From Hungatella sp. UBA4396 (lineage in GTDB: Bacteria; Bacillota; Clostridia; Lachnospirales; Lachnospiraceae), in assembly GCA_002389905.1 (NCBI GenBank), contig DGRE01000032.1, positions 41,973 through 105,972 of the forward strand: DNA of 64,000 bases, read 5' to 3'. Shown here piece by piece: positions 1 to 7,929 of this stretch (the stretch's first letter is position 1; each line of letters starts with the position of its first letter). The notes beneath the pieces are model-generated. The model was not told the origin of the DNA, did not search any database, and worked only from the letters and a program-made list of their open reading frames with translations. A program made the position numbers and the translations under genes.

Positions 1-430
1 ATCCAATGACATGGTAAAGATAGAGCAAAGCCTGGTTTCCTGCCGGGATTTTGAACCCATTCTCACAGAGAGGCAAAAGAAGATAAAGGATGAGCTGATG
101 AAAACCATCAGGTCAGGCGGGTATACCCTTCTGACGGCTAAAGAGCTTACAGAAAATGAAAAGGAAAAAGAACAGGTTCTTGAATTTCTGCTGCAGGGCG
201 ATTTGCTCATGCTTCCAGGACAATATGTTCTCACCGGAGACCAGTATTTAAAAGCCAGGGAAACAGCAGAAAGGCTTTTTCGGGAAAAGGGCGTGTTAAA
301 GCTTCCTGATTTCAGGGATTCCATCGACACCAGCCGGAAGTTCGCTTTAATGCTTCTGGAGAAATTTGACCAGGAGAAATTCACCTTACGCCAGGGAGAA
401 GACAGAGTATTAAATACTAAAAAAATATAA
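1..430 (+). CDS. selB: Selenocysteine-specific elongation factor SelB, C-terminal part (cut by window start)
   Basis: The reading frame is open from the left edge, so only the last ~143 residues are present. SelB delivers Sec-tRNA(Sec) to the ribosome at UGA codons carrying a SECIS hairpin; its C-terminal winged-helix domains bind the hairpin. The visible part looks like those terminal winged helices: an ERQKKIKDEL helix, the LLQGDLLMLPGQYVLTGDQY strand region, and a closing SRKFALMLLEKFDQ...FTLRQGEDRVL block, which resembles the end of bacterial SelB. The GTPase domains lie outside the window. The placement agrees well: selA and two genes with in-frame UGA follow on the same strand within 9 kb. 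The next gene starts 12 bases after the stop. Identity rests on family resemblance plus context. Confidence 0.85.
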   Translation, partial: SNDMVKIEQSLVSCRDFEPILTERQKKIKDELMKTIRSGGYTLLTAKELTENEKEKEQVLEFLLQGDLLMLPGQYVLTGDQYLKARETAERLFREKGVLKLPDFRDSIDTSRKFALMLLEKFDQEKFTLRQGEDRVLNTKKI

Positions 431-442
431 TGGAGGTACACT

Positions 443-1372
443 GTGAAAGTTTATGATGTTGTAATCGTGGGAGGGGGACCTGCCGGATTATCCGCCGGTC
501 TTTATGCAGGAAGAGCCAGATTAAATGCACTTCTGATTGAAAAGGAAAAAGATGGGGGACAGATTGTCATCACATCTGAAATTGAAAACTATCCGGGATG
601 CCTTCCTGAGGAATCAGGCAGCAGCCTGGTGCAGCGAATGACCCAGCAAGTGGAGAAATTCGGCATTGAACGGGCGGCTGACTGCATTGAGTCCGTGGAT
701 TTTTCCGGAGATATAAAAGTATTAAAGGGAAAGAAAGAAGAATATCACGCAAAATCAGTTATTATTGCCACAGGAGCTTTTCCAAAGCCCATTGGCTGTC
801 CCGGAGAGCGGGAGCTGATCGGAAAGGGTGTGTCTTACTGTGCCACCTGTGACGGAAATTTCTTTGAGGATTTTGATATTTACGTAGTCGGAGGCGGTGA
901 CACGGCAGTGGAGGAAGCTCTTTACTTAACCAAGTTTGGCCGGAAGGTAACCATTATCCACAGAAGAGATGAGCTGAGAGCCGCAAAGTCTATTCAGGAA
1001 AAGGCATTTAAAAATCCGAAGATCGATTTTATGTGGGATTCTGTTGTGAAGGAAATAAGCGGAGACGGGCTGGTTCAGAGCATGTCTGTAGAAAATGTAA
1101 AGACAGGAGAGGTAAGGGAAATCGAAGCTGACGAGGATGACGGAACCTTTGGAATCTTTGGCTTTATCGGATATCTGCCTCAGTCAAAATGCTTTGAGGG
1201 CATTTTGGATATGGAGTACGGTTATATCAAGACAAATGAAAATATGGAAACAAATGTTCCGGGAGTTTTTGCGGCCGGAGATATCAGAGTCAAGGACTTA
1301 AGGCAGGTTGTTACTGCGTGTGCAGACGGAGCCATTGCAGCTGTTATGGCTGAAAAATATATAGAAGAATAA
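443..1372 (+). CDS. trxB: Thioredoxin reductase-like flavoprotein of the grd operon
   Basis: A 309-residue pyridine-nucleotide disulfide oxidoreductase that would pass electrons from NAD(P)H through FAD to the thioredoxin encoded next, and so to the glycine/betaine reductase complex. It has an N-terminal FAD motif VVIVGGGPAGLSAGL (residues 6-20), the redox pair C133-A-T-C136 followed by D, a second nucleotide-binding motif VVGGGDTAVEEAL (about 148-160), and a C-terminal GVFAAGDIR FAD motif. Length is normal for low-molecular-weight TrxB. The start is a GTG with TGGAGG a few bases upstream. The stop codon overlaps the ribosome binding region of the next gene, so the two are translated as a pair. 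It is probably dedicated to the reductase rather than the housekeeping TrxB, an inference from location. Confidence 0.9.
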   Translation: MKVYDVVIVGGGPAGLSAGLYAGRARLNALLIEKEKDGGQIVITSEIENYPGCLPEESGSSLVQRMTQQVEKFGIERAADCIESVDFSGDIKVLKGKKEEYHAKSVIIATGAFPKPIGCPGERELIGKGVSYCATCDGNFFEDFDIYVVGGGDTAVEEALYLTKFGRKVTIIHRRDELRAAKSIQEKAFKNPKIDFMWDSVVKEISGDGLVQSMSVENVKTGEVREIEADEDDGTFGIFGFIGYLPQSKCFEGILDMEYGYIKTNENMETNVPGVFAAGDIRVKDLRQVVTACADGAIAAVMAEKYIEE

Positions 1373-1386
1373 TGGAGGGAATCGGA

Positions 1387-1704
1387 ATGTTAATTGTAGA
1401 CAAAGATACGTTTGGACCAGAAGTGCTGGAATCAGAGGGAGTCGTATTTGTAGATTTCTTTGGTGACGGGTGCGAGCCCTGCAAGGCTTTACTTCCCTAT
1501 GTTGAAAAATTTGCGGAAGAATACAGCAGCAAAATCAAATTCACAAAGTTGAATACCACAAAAGCCAGAAGGCTTGCCATTTCCCAGAAGATTCTCGGTC
1601 TTCCTGTTATGGCGATTTACAAAAACGGGGAAAAGGTGGAGGAGCTTGTAAAAGACGAGGCAACTCCGGATAAGATTGAGGAAATGATCAAACGGTATGC
1701 TTGA
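1387..1704 (+). CDS. trxA: Atypical thioredoxin with a G-C-E-P-C redox site
   Basis: A 105-residue thioredoxin-fold protein. The redox motif reads FFGDGCEPCK (C29, C32), so the usual W-C-G-P-C is replaced by G-C-E-P-C. Loss of the tryptophan and central glycine is typical of thioredoxins tied to glycine reductase operons; the Eubacterium acidaminophilum protein is recalled to have G-C-V-P-C. Its job would be to reduce the oxidised selenide-thiol of GrdA after each turnover. The cis-proline loop is visible as ILGLPVMAIYKNG. The ATG at 1387 is preferred over the upstream in-frame ATG at 1372, because GGAGGG lies at the right distance only for the former. A hairpin lies between it and grdA. Confidence 0.9.
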   Translation: MLIVDKDTFGPEVLESEGVVFVDFFGDGCEPCKALLPYVEKFAEEYSSKIKFTKLNTTKARRLAISQKILGLPVMAIYKNGEKVEELVKDEATPDKIEEMIKRYA

Positions 1705-1734
1705 TCAGATTACCACGAATATAGCGTGAAAATA

Positions 1735-1754
1735 GAAGCAGATTCCTCTGCTTC
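1735..1754 (+). other. Short perfect hairpin between trxA and grdA
   Basis: GAAGCAGA, a TTCC loop and TCTGCTTC form an 8-bp stem just upstream of grdA. Flanking CGTG/CACG could add an outer stem. There is no T-run, so it is more likely an mRNA processing or stability element than a terminator. It may let grdA be made in excess of trxA; this is inference. Confidence 0.5.
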
Positions 1755-1796
1755 CGGATACACGTTATAAATATATGAATAAAGGAGGAAGTTTAG

Positions 1797-2261
1797 ATGC
1801 TTAAAGACAAAAAAGCAATCATCATCGGTGACAGAGACGGCATCCCAGGCCCGGCAATCGAAGAGTGTATCAAGACAGCCGGCGCAGATGTAGTATTCTC
1901 CTCAACAGAATGCTTTGTCTGAACGGCTGCGGGTGCTATGGACCTGGAGAATCAGAAGAGGGTAAAAGCTCTGGCAGAACAGTACGGACCTGAAAACATT
2001 ATTGTTATTTTAGGAGCCGCAGAGGGTGAGGCCGCAGGCCTTGCTGCTGAAACTGTTACTGCAGGAGATCCCACTTATGCAGGACCATTGGCAGGAGTCC
2101 AGTTGGGACTAAAAGTATTCCATGCTTGTGAGCCGGAAATAAAGGATGAGGTGGACAGCGATGTCTACGACGAGCAGATCAGTATGATGGAAATGGTGTT
2201 GGATGTTGATGATATCCGAAAAGAAATGTCAGCAATAAGGGATGAGCATTGTAAGTATTAA
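1797..2261 (+). CDS. grdA: Glycine/sarcosine/betaine reductase selenoprotein A
   Basis: A 154-residue selenoprotein A, the small shared subunit that accepts the carboxymethyl group from protein B as Se-carboxymethyl-selenocysteine and hands it to protein C. The ATG at 1797 has AAAGGAGG upstream. The frame runs MLKDKKAIIIGDRDGIPGPA..., reaches an in-frame TGA at 1920-1922 (codon 42) within CFVU-TAAGAMD, and continues to a TAA at 2259-2261. The C39-x-x-U42 spacing is the GrdA redox centre. Ordinary gene callers would report only a fragment starting near 1938. Length matches the family (about 150-160). Sec insertion is supported by selB upstream and selA downstream. The following gene is 160 bases away, across a long RNA hairpin. 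Confidence 0.97.
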
Positions 2262-2276
2262 GATTCAACCCTTTAA

Positions 2277-2361
2277 AAATCAATTCCTGTAAAATGGCAA
2301 ACCAGTTTTTCCGTTTGAATAAAAATGGTACATTGGCACTACATTTTGCAGGAATTGATTT
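2277..2361 (+). other. Long-stem RNA hairpin between grdA and grdC
   Basis: The 20 bases at 2277-2296 are complementary to those at 2342-2361, with one U-G wobble in RNA. They enclose a 45-base loop that can fold further (CCAGTTTTT against AAAAATGG). No T-tract follows directly. It sits between the stop of grdA and the ribosome binding site of grdC, so it could stabilise an upstream grdA message, act as an attenuator, or be an RNase site. A palindromic mobile remnant is also possible. Confidence 0.7.
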
Positions 2362-2422
2362 ATTATAAGCTGATTTTTGACCTTGGATTTGAGAGTCAAA
2401 TGAATGTCTCAGGAGGCAAAAT

Positions 2423-3961
2423 ATGTACAGTGTCTTAAAAGGAGCGAGCTACACACTTGCTCATACACCGGATATGGTAATTCATAATGGCACGACACAG
2501 ACGACTCAGCGGGCCATTGATCCGAATTCTGAATATTTGAAGAATCTGGATAAGAGTCTGCGTTCTTATGAAGATTGTAAGGCATATCTGCCCAATCAGA
2601 CTTACATAGGGAACGTGACACCCCATGAGCTGGCCGGTTATGAACAGCCATGGTACCAGCAGAAATCCGATTACAATCAGAGAGAAGGCAGGTTTGGAGA
2701 AATCATGCCTGAGGATGAATTTATAGGTCTGATTGCAATCTGTGATGTATTTGACCTTGTGAAGTTGGAAGTTCCGTTTGCTGATTCTGTGAAGAAAAAG
2801 CTGGAAGTTCACAGTCTTATTAATCCAACGTTTTTAAAGGTCTTTGAAAAAGGCCTTGAATCATCAGAGGTAAACCGTTTGGTTTCAGAAGAACATGCGG
2901 AGCCTTTGTATTATGAGGGAAATGTTATCGGATGCATCAAAGCAGCCCATGATATTGATCCATCCCTTTCGGCTCACGTCATCTTTGAAAATCTTGTTTC
3001 AAAAGCTTCCTGCGTTTTATCCTTATTGCATTTAATCCATAAGAATGGCATCAATAAGGAAGAAATTGAATATGTGGTGGAGTGTTCGGAAGAGGCATGC
3101 GGTGATATGAATCAGAGAGGCGGAGGAAACTTCGCAAAAGCAGCGGCTGAAATCGCAGGGCTTACCAATGCCACAGGTTCTGATATAAGGGGATTCTGTG
3201 CCGGACCGGCCCATGCCCTCATCCATGCGGCAGCTTTGGTAAAGGCAGGCACCTTCAAGCATGTGATCGTTGCTGCAGGAGGTTCTACTGCAAAGCTTGG
3301 CATGAACGGAAAGGACCATGTGAATAAGGGGATACCTATACTGGAAGACTGTGTGGCCGGCTTTGCCGTGCTGATCAGCGCCAACGACGGTGTCAGCCCT
3401 GAGATCAATACAGACATCGTGGGAAGGCATACGGTGGGAACCGGTTCCTCTCCTCAGAATGTAATTTCTTCCCTGACAGCCGCAGCCCTGGAAAAAGCAG
3501 GATTAAAGCTGACAGATATTGATAAGTATTCCGTGGAAATGCAGAATCCGGATATCACAAAACCGGCCGGAGCTGGAAATGTGCCTGAAGCAAATTATAA
3601 GATGATAGGCGCTCTCGCTGCCATGCGAAAAGAGATAGAGAAATCCCAGTTGGCGGATTTTGTATTAAAGCACGGTATGGTTGGCTGGGCACCGACTCAG
3701 GGACATATTCCTTCGGGAGTTCCTTATCTTGGATTTGCCAGACAGGAACTGATGGAGAAAAAGATCAGCAGAGCCATGTTCATTGGAAAGGGCAGTTTAT
3801 TCCTGGGGAGAATGACCAATTTGTTTGACGGAGTTTCTTTTGTACTCCAGCAAAACAGCGGTGCAGGCCAGGAGGAAGCTGTATCTGAGGAAAGGATCAG
3901 AAAGCTGATTGCCGCATCTTTAAAGGATTTTGCAAAGCATCTTCAGGATGACGAGGGGTGA
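2423..3961 (+). CDS. grdC: Glycine/betaine reductase complex protein C, beta subunit
   Basis: A 512-residue subunit of protein C, which together with GrdD takes the carboxymethyl group from GrdA and releases acetyl phosphate for substrate-level ATP formation. The N-terminus MYSVLKGASYTLAHTPDMVI and the block THELAGYEQPWYQQK-type (here VTPHELAGYEQPWYQQ) are recognisable as GrdC. The later region CAGPAHALIHAAALVKAGTF looks thiolase/ketoacyl-synthase-like. Full family length, with a clear AGGAGG 7 bases before the ATG. The gene ends 4 bases before the grdD start, so they are translationally linked. Protein C is common to glycine, sarcosine and betaine reductases and does not reveal the substrate. 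Confidence 0.95.
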   Translation: MYSVLKGASYTLAHTPDMVIHNGTTQTTQRAIDPNSEYLKNLDKSLRSYEDCKAYLPNQTYIGNVTPHELAGYEQPWYQQKSDYNQREGRFGEIMPEDEFIGLIAICDVFDLVKLEVPFADSVKKKLEVHSLINPTFLKVFEKGLESSEVNRLVSEEHAEPLYYEGNVIGCIKAAHDIDPSLSAHVIFENLVSKASCVLSLLHLIHKNGINKEEIEYVVECSEEACGDMNQRGGGNFAKAAAEIAGLTNATGSDIRGFCAGPAHALIHAAALVKAGTFKHVIVAAGGSTAKLGMNGKDHVNKGIPILEDCVAGFAVLISANDGVSPEINTDIVGRHTVGTGSSPQNVISSLTAAALEKAGLKLTDIDKYSVEMQNPDITKPAGAGNVPEANYKMIGALAAMRKEIEKSQLADFVLKHGMVGWAPTQGHIPSGVPYLGFARQELMEKKISRAMFIGKGSLFLGRMTNLFDGVSFVLQQNSGAGQEEAVSEERIRKLIAASLKDFAKHLQDDEG

Positions 3962-3965
3962 TCAT

Positions 3966-5126
3966 ATGTCAGAGGATAAGACGAAACGTATAATCGCGGA
4001 GACCTTTTTGGATATGGCCCATATGCTTGAAACAGGCAGGGCCGGCAAGAAGATGCCTATTGCAATTACAGCCATGGGAAGCGAGCATGGGGAGGAAACC
4101 GTTTATCAGGCAGCTCTTGCAGCGTCCAAAAAGGGAATTTCTGTAAAGGTAATCGGAAGCAGCAGGCCGGAAGCGGAGAATCTGGAGGTCATTTCTGTTG
4201 CCTCAGAGGAAGAGGGACATAAAAAGATGGAGGAAATGCTCTGTGAGAAAGAAGCTTATGGGGCAGTTACCATGCATTATCCTTTTCCCATTGGAGTCTC
4301 CACGGTGGGGCGTGTCATTACGCCTGCAACCGGTAAGCAGATGTATATTGCATCCACAACAGGAACCTCATCGGTAAACCGGGTGGAGAGTATGGTGAAG
4401 AATGCCATATATGGAATCATTGCTGCAAAGGCCAGCGGAGTGGAAGATCCTACGGTAGGCATCCTCAATGTAGATGGAGCCAGACAGGCGGAGATTGCCC
4501 TGCAAAAGCTGAAGAAGAACGGCTATGAAATCCGGTTTGCTTCTTCCCAGAGAGCGGACGGAGGCATTGTCATGAGAGGCAATGATTTGCTGACTGCATC
4601 GGCTGACGTGATGGTCATGGACTCCCTGACTGGAAATGTGCTGACAAAAGTGTTTTCCGCTTATACCTCCGGAGGAAGTTATGAATCCCTTGGTTTTGGA
4701 TATGGACCGGGAATCGGAGAAGGGTTTGAAAAGCTGGTGCTCATTGTTTCAAGGGCATCGGGTGCACCTCTGATTACGGGAGCCATAGAATTTGCAAGGG
4801 AGCTGCTGGAGGGCAGTTACCAGAAGGTCATGGCCCATGAGTTTGCAGAGGCAAAGAAGGCGGGACTGGAACAGATTTTAAGTGAATGCAGACAGAGCAA
4901 GGGCTCTGAAGCAGCAGAGGAAGTAAAGGCGCCCCCTAAAGAGGTGGTGACAGAGGAGATTCTTGGAATCGAGATCATGGACTTAGAGGCAGCGGTTTCC
5001 TGCTTATGGGCAGCCGGCATTTACGCGGAAAGCGGAATGGGCTGTACTGGGCCGGTAGTGCTGATCGGGGAACATAATCTGGAAAAGGCCAGGGAGATTC
5101 TTGCCCAGAAAAAATTTATCGGTTAA
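3966..5126 (+). CDS. grdD: Glycine/betaine reductase complex protein C, alpha subunit
   Basis: A 386-residue partner of GrdC that carries the acetyl-thioester and releases acetyl phosphate by phosphorolysis. The C-terminus holds ESGMGCTGPVVLIG with the cysteine at residue 360. In the E. acidaminophilum protein the catalytic cysteine is recalled as Cys359 in the same context, which supports both the identity and the start. The ATG at 3966 (MSEDKTKR) is preferred over an upstream in-frame start because GAGGGGTG precedes it. The middle of the protein resembles PlsX/phosphotransacetylase-type folds (VGILNVDGARQ, GNVLTKVFSAYTSGG). selA follows after 31 bases. Confidence 0.95.
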   Translation: MSEDKTKRIIAETFLDMAHMLETGRAGKKMPIAITAMGSEHGEETVYQAALAASKKGISVKVIGSSRPEAENLEVISVASEEEGHKKMEEMLCEKEAYGAVTMHYPFPIGVSTVGRVITPATGKQMYIASTTGTSSVNRVESMVKNAIYGIIAAKASGVEDPTVGILNVDGARQAEIALQKLKKNGYEIRFASSQRADGGIVMRGNDLLTASADVMVMDSLTGNVLTKVFSAYTSGGSYESLGFGYGPGIGEGFEKLVLIVSRASGAPLITGAIEFARELLEGSYQKVMAHEFAEAKKAGLEQILSECRQSKGSEAAEEVKAPPKEVVTEEILGIEIMDLEAAVSCLWAAGIYAESGMGCTGPVVLIGEHNLEKAREILAQKKFIG

Positions 5127-5157
5127 AGACTGAAAACATTTTGTGAGGATTGGACAT

Positions 5158-6546
5158 ATGACAGATAAAAACAGTTTGATGAGGCAGCTTCCCAAGGTAG
5201 ATGAGATGATGCGAAGCATTGCTTTGGAAGGAATGGACGATGTTCCGGCAGTTTTGATAAAGCTGGCCTGCCAAAAGGAAATTGAATCGGAAAGACAAAG
5301 AATTTTATCTGGCGAACCGTATCAGTTCTCCCAGGATGATTTGATTGAACGGATCAAGGCTGAAGTTGAAAAGCGGAATCAGCCTCATTTAAGAAAAGTG
5401 ATCAATGCCACAGGAATCGTGCTCCATACCAATCTGGGCAGAGCCAGGCTCCCTCAGATGGTATCCGAAACCATGGGGGAAATCAGCAGTTCATATTCCA
5501 ATTTGGAGTATCAGCTGGAAACAGGAGAAAGAGGCTCCAGATATGAACACGTGGAGCAGCTTCTCACCTTTCTGACCGGTTCTGAAGCAGCCCTGGTGGT
5601 CAATAATAATGCGGCAGCCGTGTACCTGGTGCTCAGCACTCTGGCCCAGGGAAAAGAGGTCATTGTTTCAAGAGGAGAGCTGGTGGAAATCGGCGGAGCC
5701 TTCCGGGTGCCTGAGATTATGAAGGCCAGCGGCTGTACGCTGGTAGAGGTGGGAACCACAAATAAGACCCATAAAAGGGATTATGAAGAACATATCACCG
5801 AACATACGGGAGCATTGTTAAAAGTTCACACCAGCAATTATAAGATCATCGGTTTTACGGAAGAGGTTTCTCTGGATCAGATGAAGGCAGTGGGTGAAAA
5901 GCACGGCTTACCCCTGATCTATGACCTGGGATCCGGGCTGATGGTGGACTTAAAGGCTTACGGAATCGGCGATGAGCCTACAGTCAAAAGCTGTCTGGAA
6001 CAGGGGGCGGATCTGGTATGCTTCAGCGGCGACAAGCTCCTTGGAGGGCCTCAGGCGGGTATTATCGTAGGCAGTGCCAAGTACATAAAACAGATGAGGA
6101 AAAATCATTTGCTCCGCGCCCTGAGAATTGATAAGCTGACCTTAACTGCCCTGGAATATACCTTGAGACAGTATCTGTCACCGGAGACAACGGCAGAGCG
6201 GATTCCCACCCTGAAAATGATCACAGAGCCTCTGGAAAATTTAAAAGAAAAAGCAGACCGTTTTTACAGCATGCTGACAGAGCAGCCCGGGGTATTGTAT
6301 GAGGTTGTGGAAACGGTGGGACAGATCGGCGGAGGAACCATGCCGGGCGTAGACCTTTCCTCTTATGGGGTGGGCGTCACCATGGAACACTTATCAGCCG
6401 ATGGACTGGAATCCATGATGAGGAAAAACAGGGTTCCTATTATCGCAAGAATATGGAAAGACAAAGTGCTGCTTGATGTGAGAACCATGAGCGATCAGGA
6501 CATTTCAGAAGCAGCAGAATTTTTAAACATGGCAGGGCAAAGATAA
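5158..6546 (+). CDS. selA: L-seryl-tRNA(Sec) selenium transferase
   Basis: A 462-residue PLP enzyme that turns Ser-tRNA(Sec) into Sec-tRNA(Sec) using selenophosphate. Family blocks visible are RKVINATGIVLHTNLGRA near residue 80, NNNAAAVYLVLSTLA, and the PLP-lysine motif CFSGDKLLGGPQAG with the lysine near residue 293. The length is typical. An upstream in-frame GTG at 5143 exists, but the ATG at 5158 has AGGATTGG at a normal distance. The gene lies inside the reductase operon between grdD and the substrate-specific subunits, so synthesis of the Sec machinery is tied to that of its main customers. SelD and tRNA(Sec) are not seen in the window. Confidence 0.97.
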   Translation: MTDKNSLMRQLPKVDEMMRSIALEGMDDVPAVLIKLACQKEIESERQRILSGEPYQFSQDDLIERIKAEVEKRNQPHLRKVINATGIVLHTNLGRARLPQMVSETMGEISSSYSNLEYQLETGERGSRYEHVEQLLTFLTGSEAALVVNNNAAAVYLVLSTLAQGKEVIVSRGELVEIGGAFRVPEIMKASGCTLVEVGTTNKTHKRDYEEHITEHTGALLKVHTSNYKIIGFTEEVSLDQMKAVGEKHGLPLIYDLGSGLMVDLKAYGIGDEPTVKSCLEQGADLVCFSGDKLLGGPQAGIIVGSAKYIKQMRKNHLLRALRIDKLTLTALEYTLRQYLSPETTAERIPTLKMITEPLENLKEKADRFYSMLTEQPGVLYEVVETVGQIGGGTMPGVDLSSYGVGVTMEHLSADGLESMMRKNRVPIIARIWKDKVLLDVRTMSDQDISEAAEFLNMAGQR

Positions 6547-6590
6547 GAAGCCATCTGTCATTGAGCATTAATTTTGAAAGGAGATATGGA

Positions 6591-7916
6591 ATGAAGCTGG
6601 AATTAGGCAACTTTTATGTAAAAGATATTTGCTTTGGCGACGAGACTTCTTTAAAAGACGGACTTCTGACTGTCAATAAGGAAGAAGCTCTGGCTGTGGT
6701 AAGAGAAGATGAACATATCACAGAAGCAGAACTTTATATTGTATCACCTGGGGATTCTGTCAGGATTGTTCCTGTAAAGGAAGCCATAGAGCCCCGTTAC
6801 CGCGTAGGCGGAGGCCCGGTATTTCCGGGAGTGACCGGCGATCTGATGCAGGCCGGAAACGGAACCACCCATGCATTAAAGGATATGAGTGTTCTGGTAG
6901 TGGGCAAACATTACGGCGGCTTTCAGGATGGACTGATCGATATGGGCGGGGAAGGTGCAAAATACACCTACTATTCCCAGTTGAAAAATCTGGTTCTGGT
7001 TGCCGATACGGATGAGGTGTTCGAGCAGAGGGAACAGCAGAAGAAAAACAGGGCTTTAAGATGGGCAGGTATGCGCCTTGCGGAATACTTAGGCACAATC
7101 ACAAAGGATTTAACACCTGATGAGGTGGAAACCTTTGAACTGGACCCGGTTACCAAGAGAAGCAAAGAAGTCAATGAGCTTCCAAGTGTGGTTCTGGTGC
7201 TTCAGCCCCAGTCTCAGATGGAAGAGGGCGGATATAATGATTTGAATTATGGCTGGGATACAAACCGGATGCTTCCGACTTTCATGCATCCCAATGAGGT
7301 GCTGGACGGAGCTATGATCAGCGGGTCCTTTATGCCTTGTTCTTCCAAATGGGCTACTTATGATTTCCAGAACTTCCCCATGATCAGAAGGCTTTATAAA
7401 GAGCATGGAAAGACCCTCAACTTCCTGGGGATTATCATGTCCAACTTAAACGTGGCCCTGGAACAGAAGGAAAGAGCTGCTTTATTTGTGGCACAGATGG
7501 CAAAGAACCTGGGAGCTGATTCCGCCATTGTTGCGGAAGAGGGATACGGCAATCCTGATGCAGACTTTACTGCATGCCTGGTTGCCCTGGAAAATGCAGG
7601 TGTCAAGACCGTAGGGCTTTCCAATGAGTGTACGGGAAGAGACGGTGCCAGCCAGCCTCTGGTTTCCCTGGATGAAAAAGAAGACGCTATTGTTTCCTGC
7701 GGAAACGTGTCCACACTGATCCGGCTTCCAAAGATGGAAACCGTATTGGGAGAGCTGGAGGCACTTGCTAGAGACGGAATGTCTGGCGGCTGGTCCAACG
7801 ATGAGATTCTGGGGGCTTCTGTAAAAGAAGACGGTTCAATTATTATGGAAAACAACGCCATGTTCTGCGGAGATCAGGTAGTAGGCTGGTCAACCAAGAG
7901 GATGGTAGAATTCTAG
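6591..7916 (+). CDS. grdI: Substrate-specific protein B proprotein subunit, betaine (GrdI) or sarcosine (GrdG) type
   Basis: A 441-residue GrdE/G/I-family subunit of protein B. Proteins of this family are cleaved after translation, giving a new subunit with a blocking carbonyl (pyruvoyl) group that binds the amine substrate. It shows MKLELGNFYVKDICFGDETS, RIVPVKEAIEPRYRVGG and GGFQDGLIDMGGEGAKYTYY. A cysteine at residue 250 in SGSFMPCSSKW lies close to the known GrdE cleavage cysteine (recalled as Cys242) and is a candidate processing site; this is inference. The ATG follows AAAGGAGATATGGA; the upstream TTG start is rejected. Betaine is favoured over sarcosine only because a BCCT transporter follows. 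The symbol is therefore provisional. Confidence 0.75.
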   Translation: MKLELGNFYVKDICFGDETSLKDGLLTVNKEEALAVVREDEHITEAELYIVSPGDSVRIVPVKEAIEPRYRVGGGPVFPGVTGDLMQAGNGTTHALKDMSVLVVGKHYGGFQDGLIDMGGEGAKYTYYSQLKNLVLVADTDEVFEQREQQKKNRALRWAGMRLAEYLGTITKDLTPDEVETFELDPVTKRSKEVNELPSVVLVLQPQSQMEEGGYNDLNYGWDTNRMLPTFMHPNEVLDGAMISGSFMPCSSKWATYDFQNFPMIRRLYKEHGKTLNFLGIIMSNLNVALEQKERAALFVAQMAKNLGADSAIVAEEGYGNPDADFTACLVALENAGVKTVGLSNECTGRDGASQPLVSLDEKEDAIVSCGNVSTLIRLPKMETVLGELEALARDGMSGGWSNDEILGASVKEDGSIIMENNAMFCGDQVVGWSTKRMVEF

Positions 7917-7929
7917 AAGGAGGGACGAT

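Noticed and set aside
1938..2261. Stand-alone short gene instead of grdA
   Set aside because: It is the part of grdA after the UGA; the upstream frame, start site and C-x-x-U motif show one gene.
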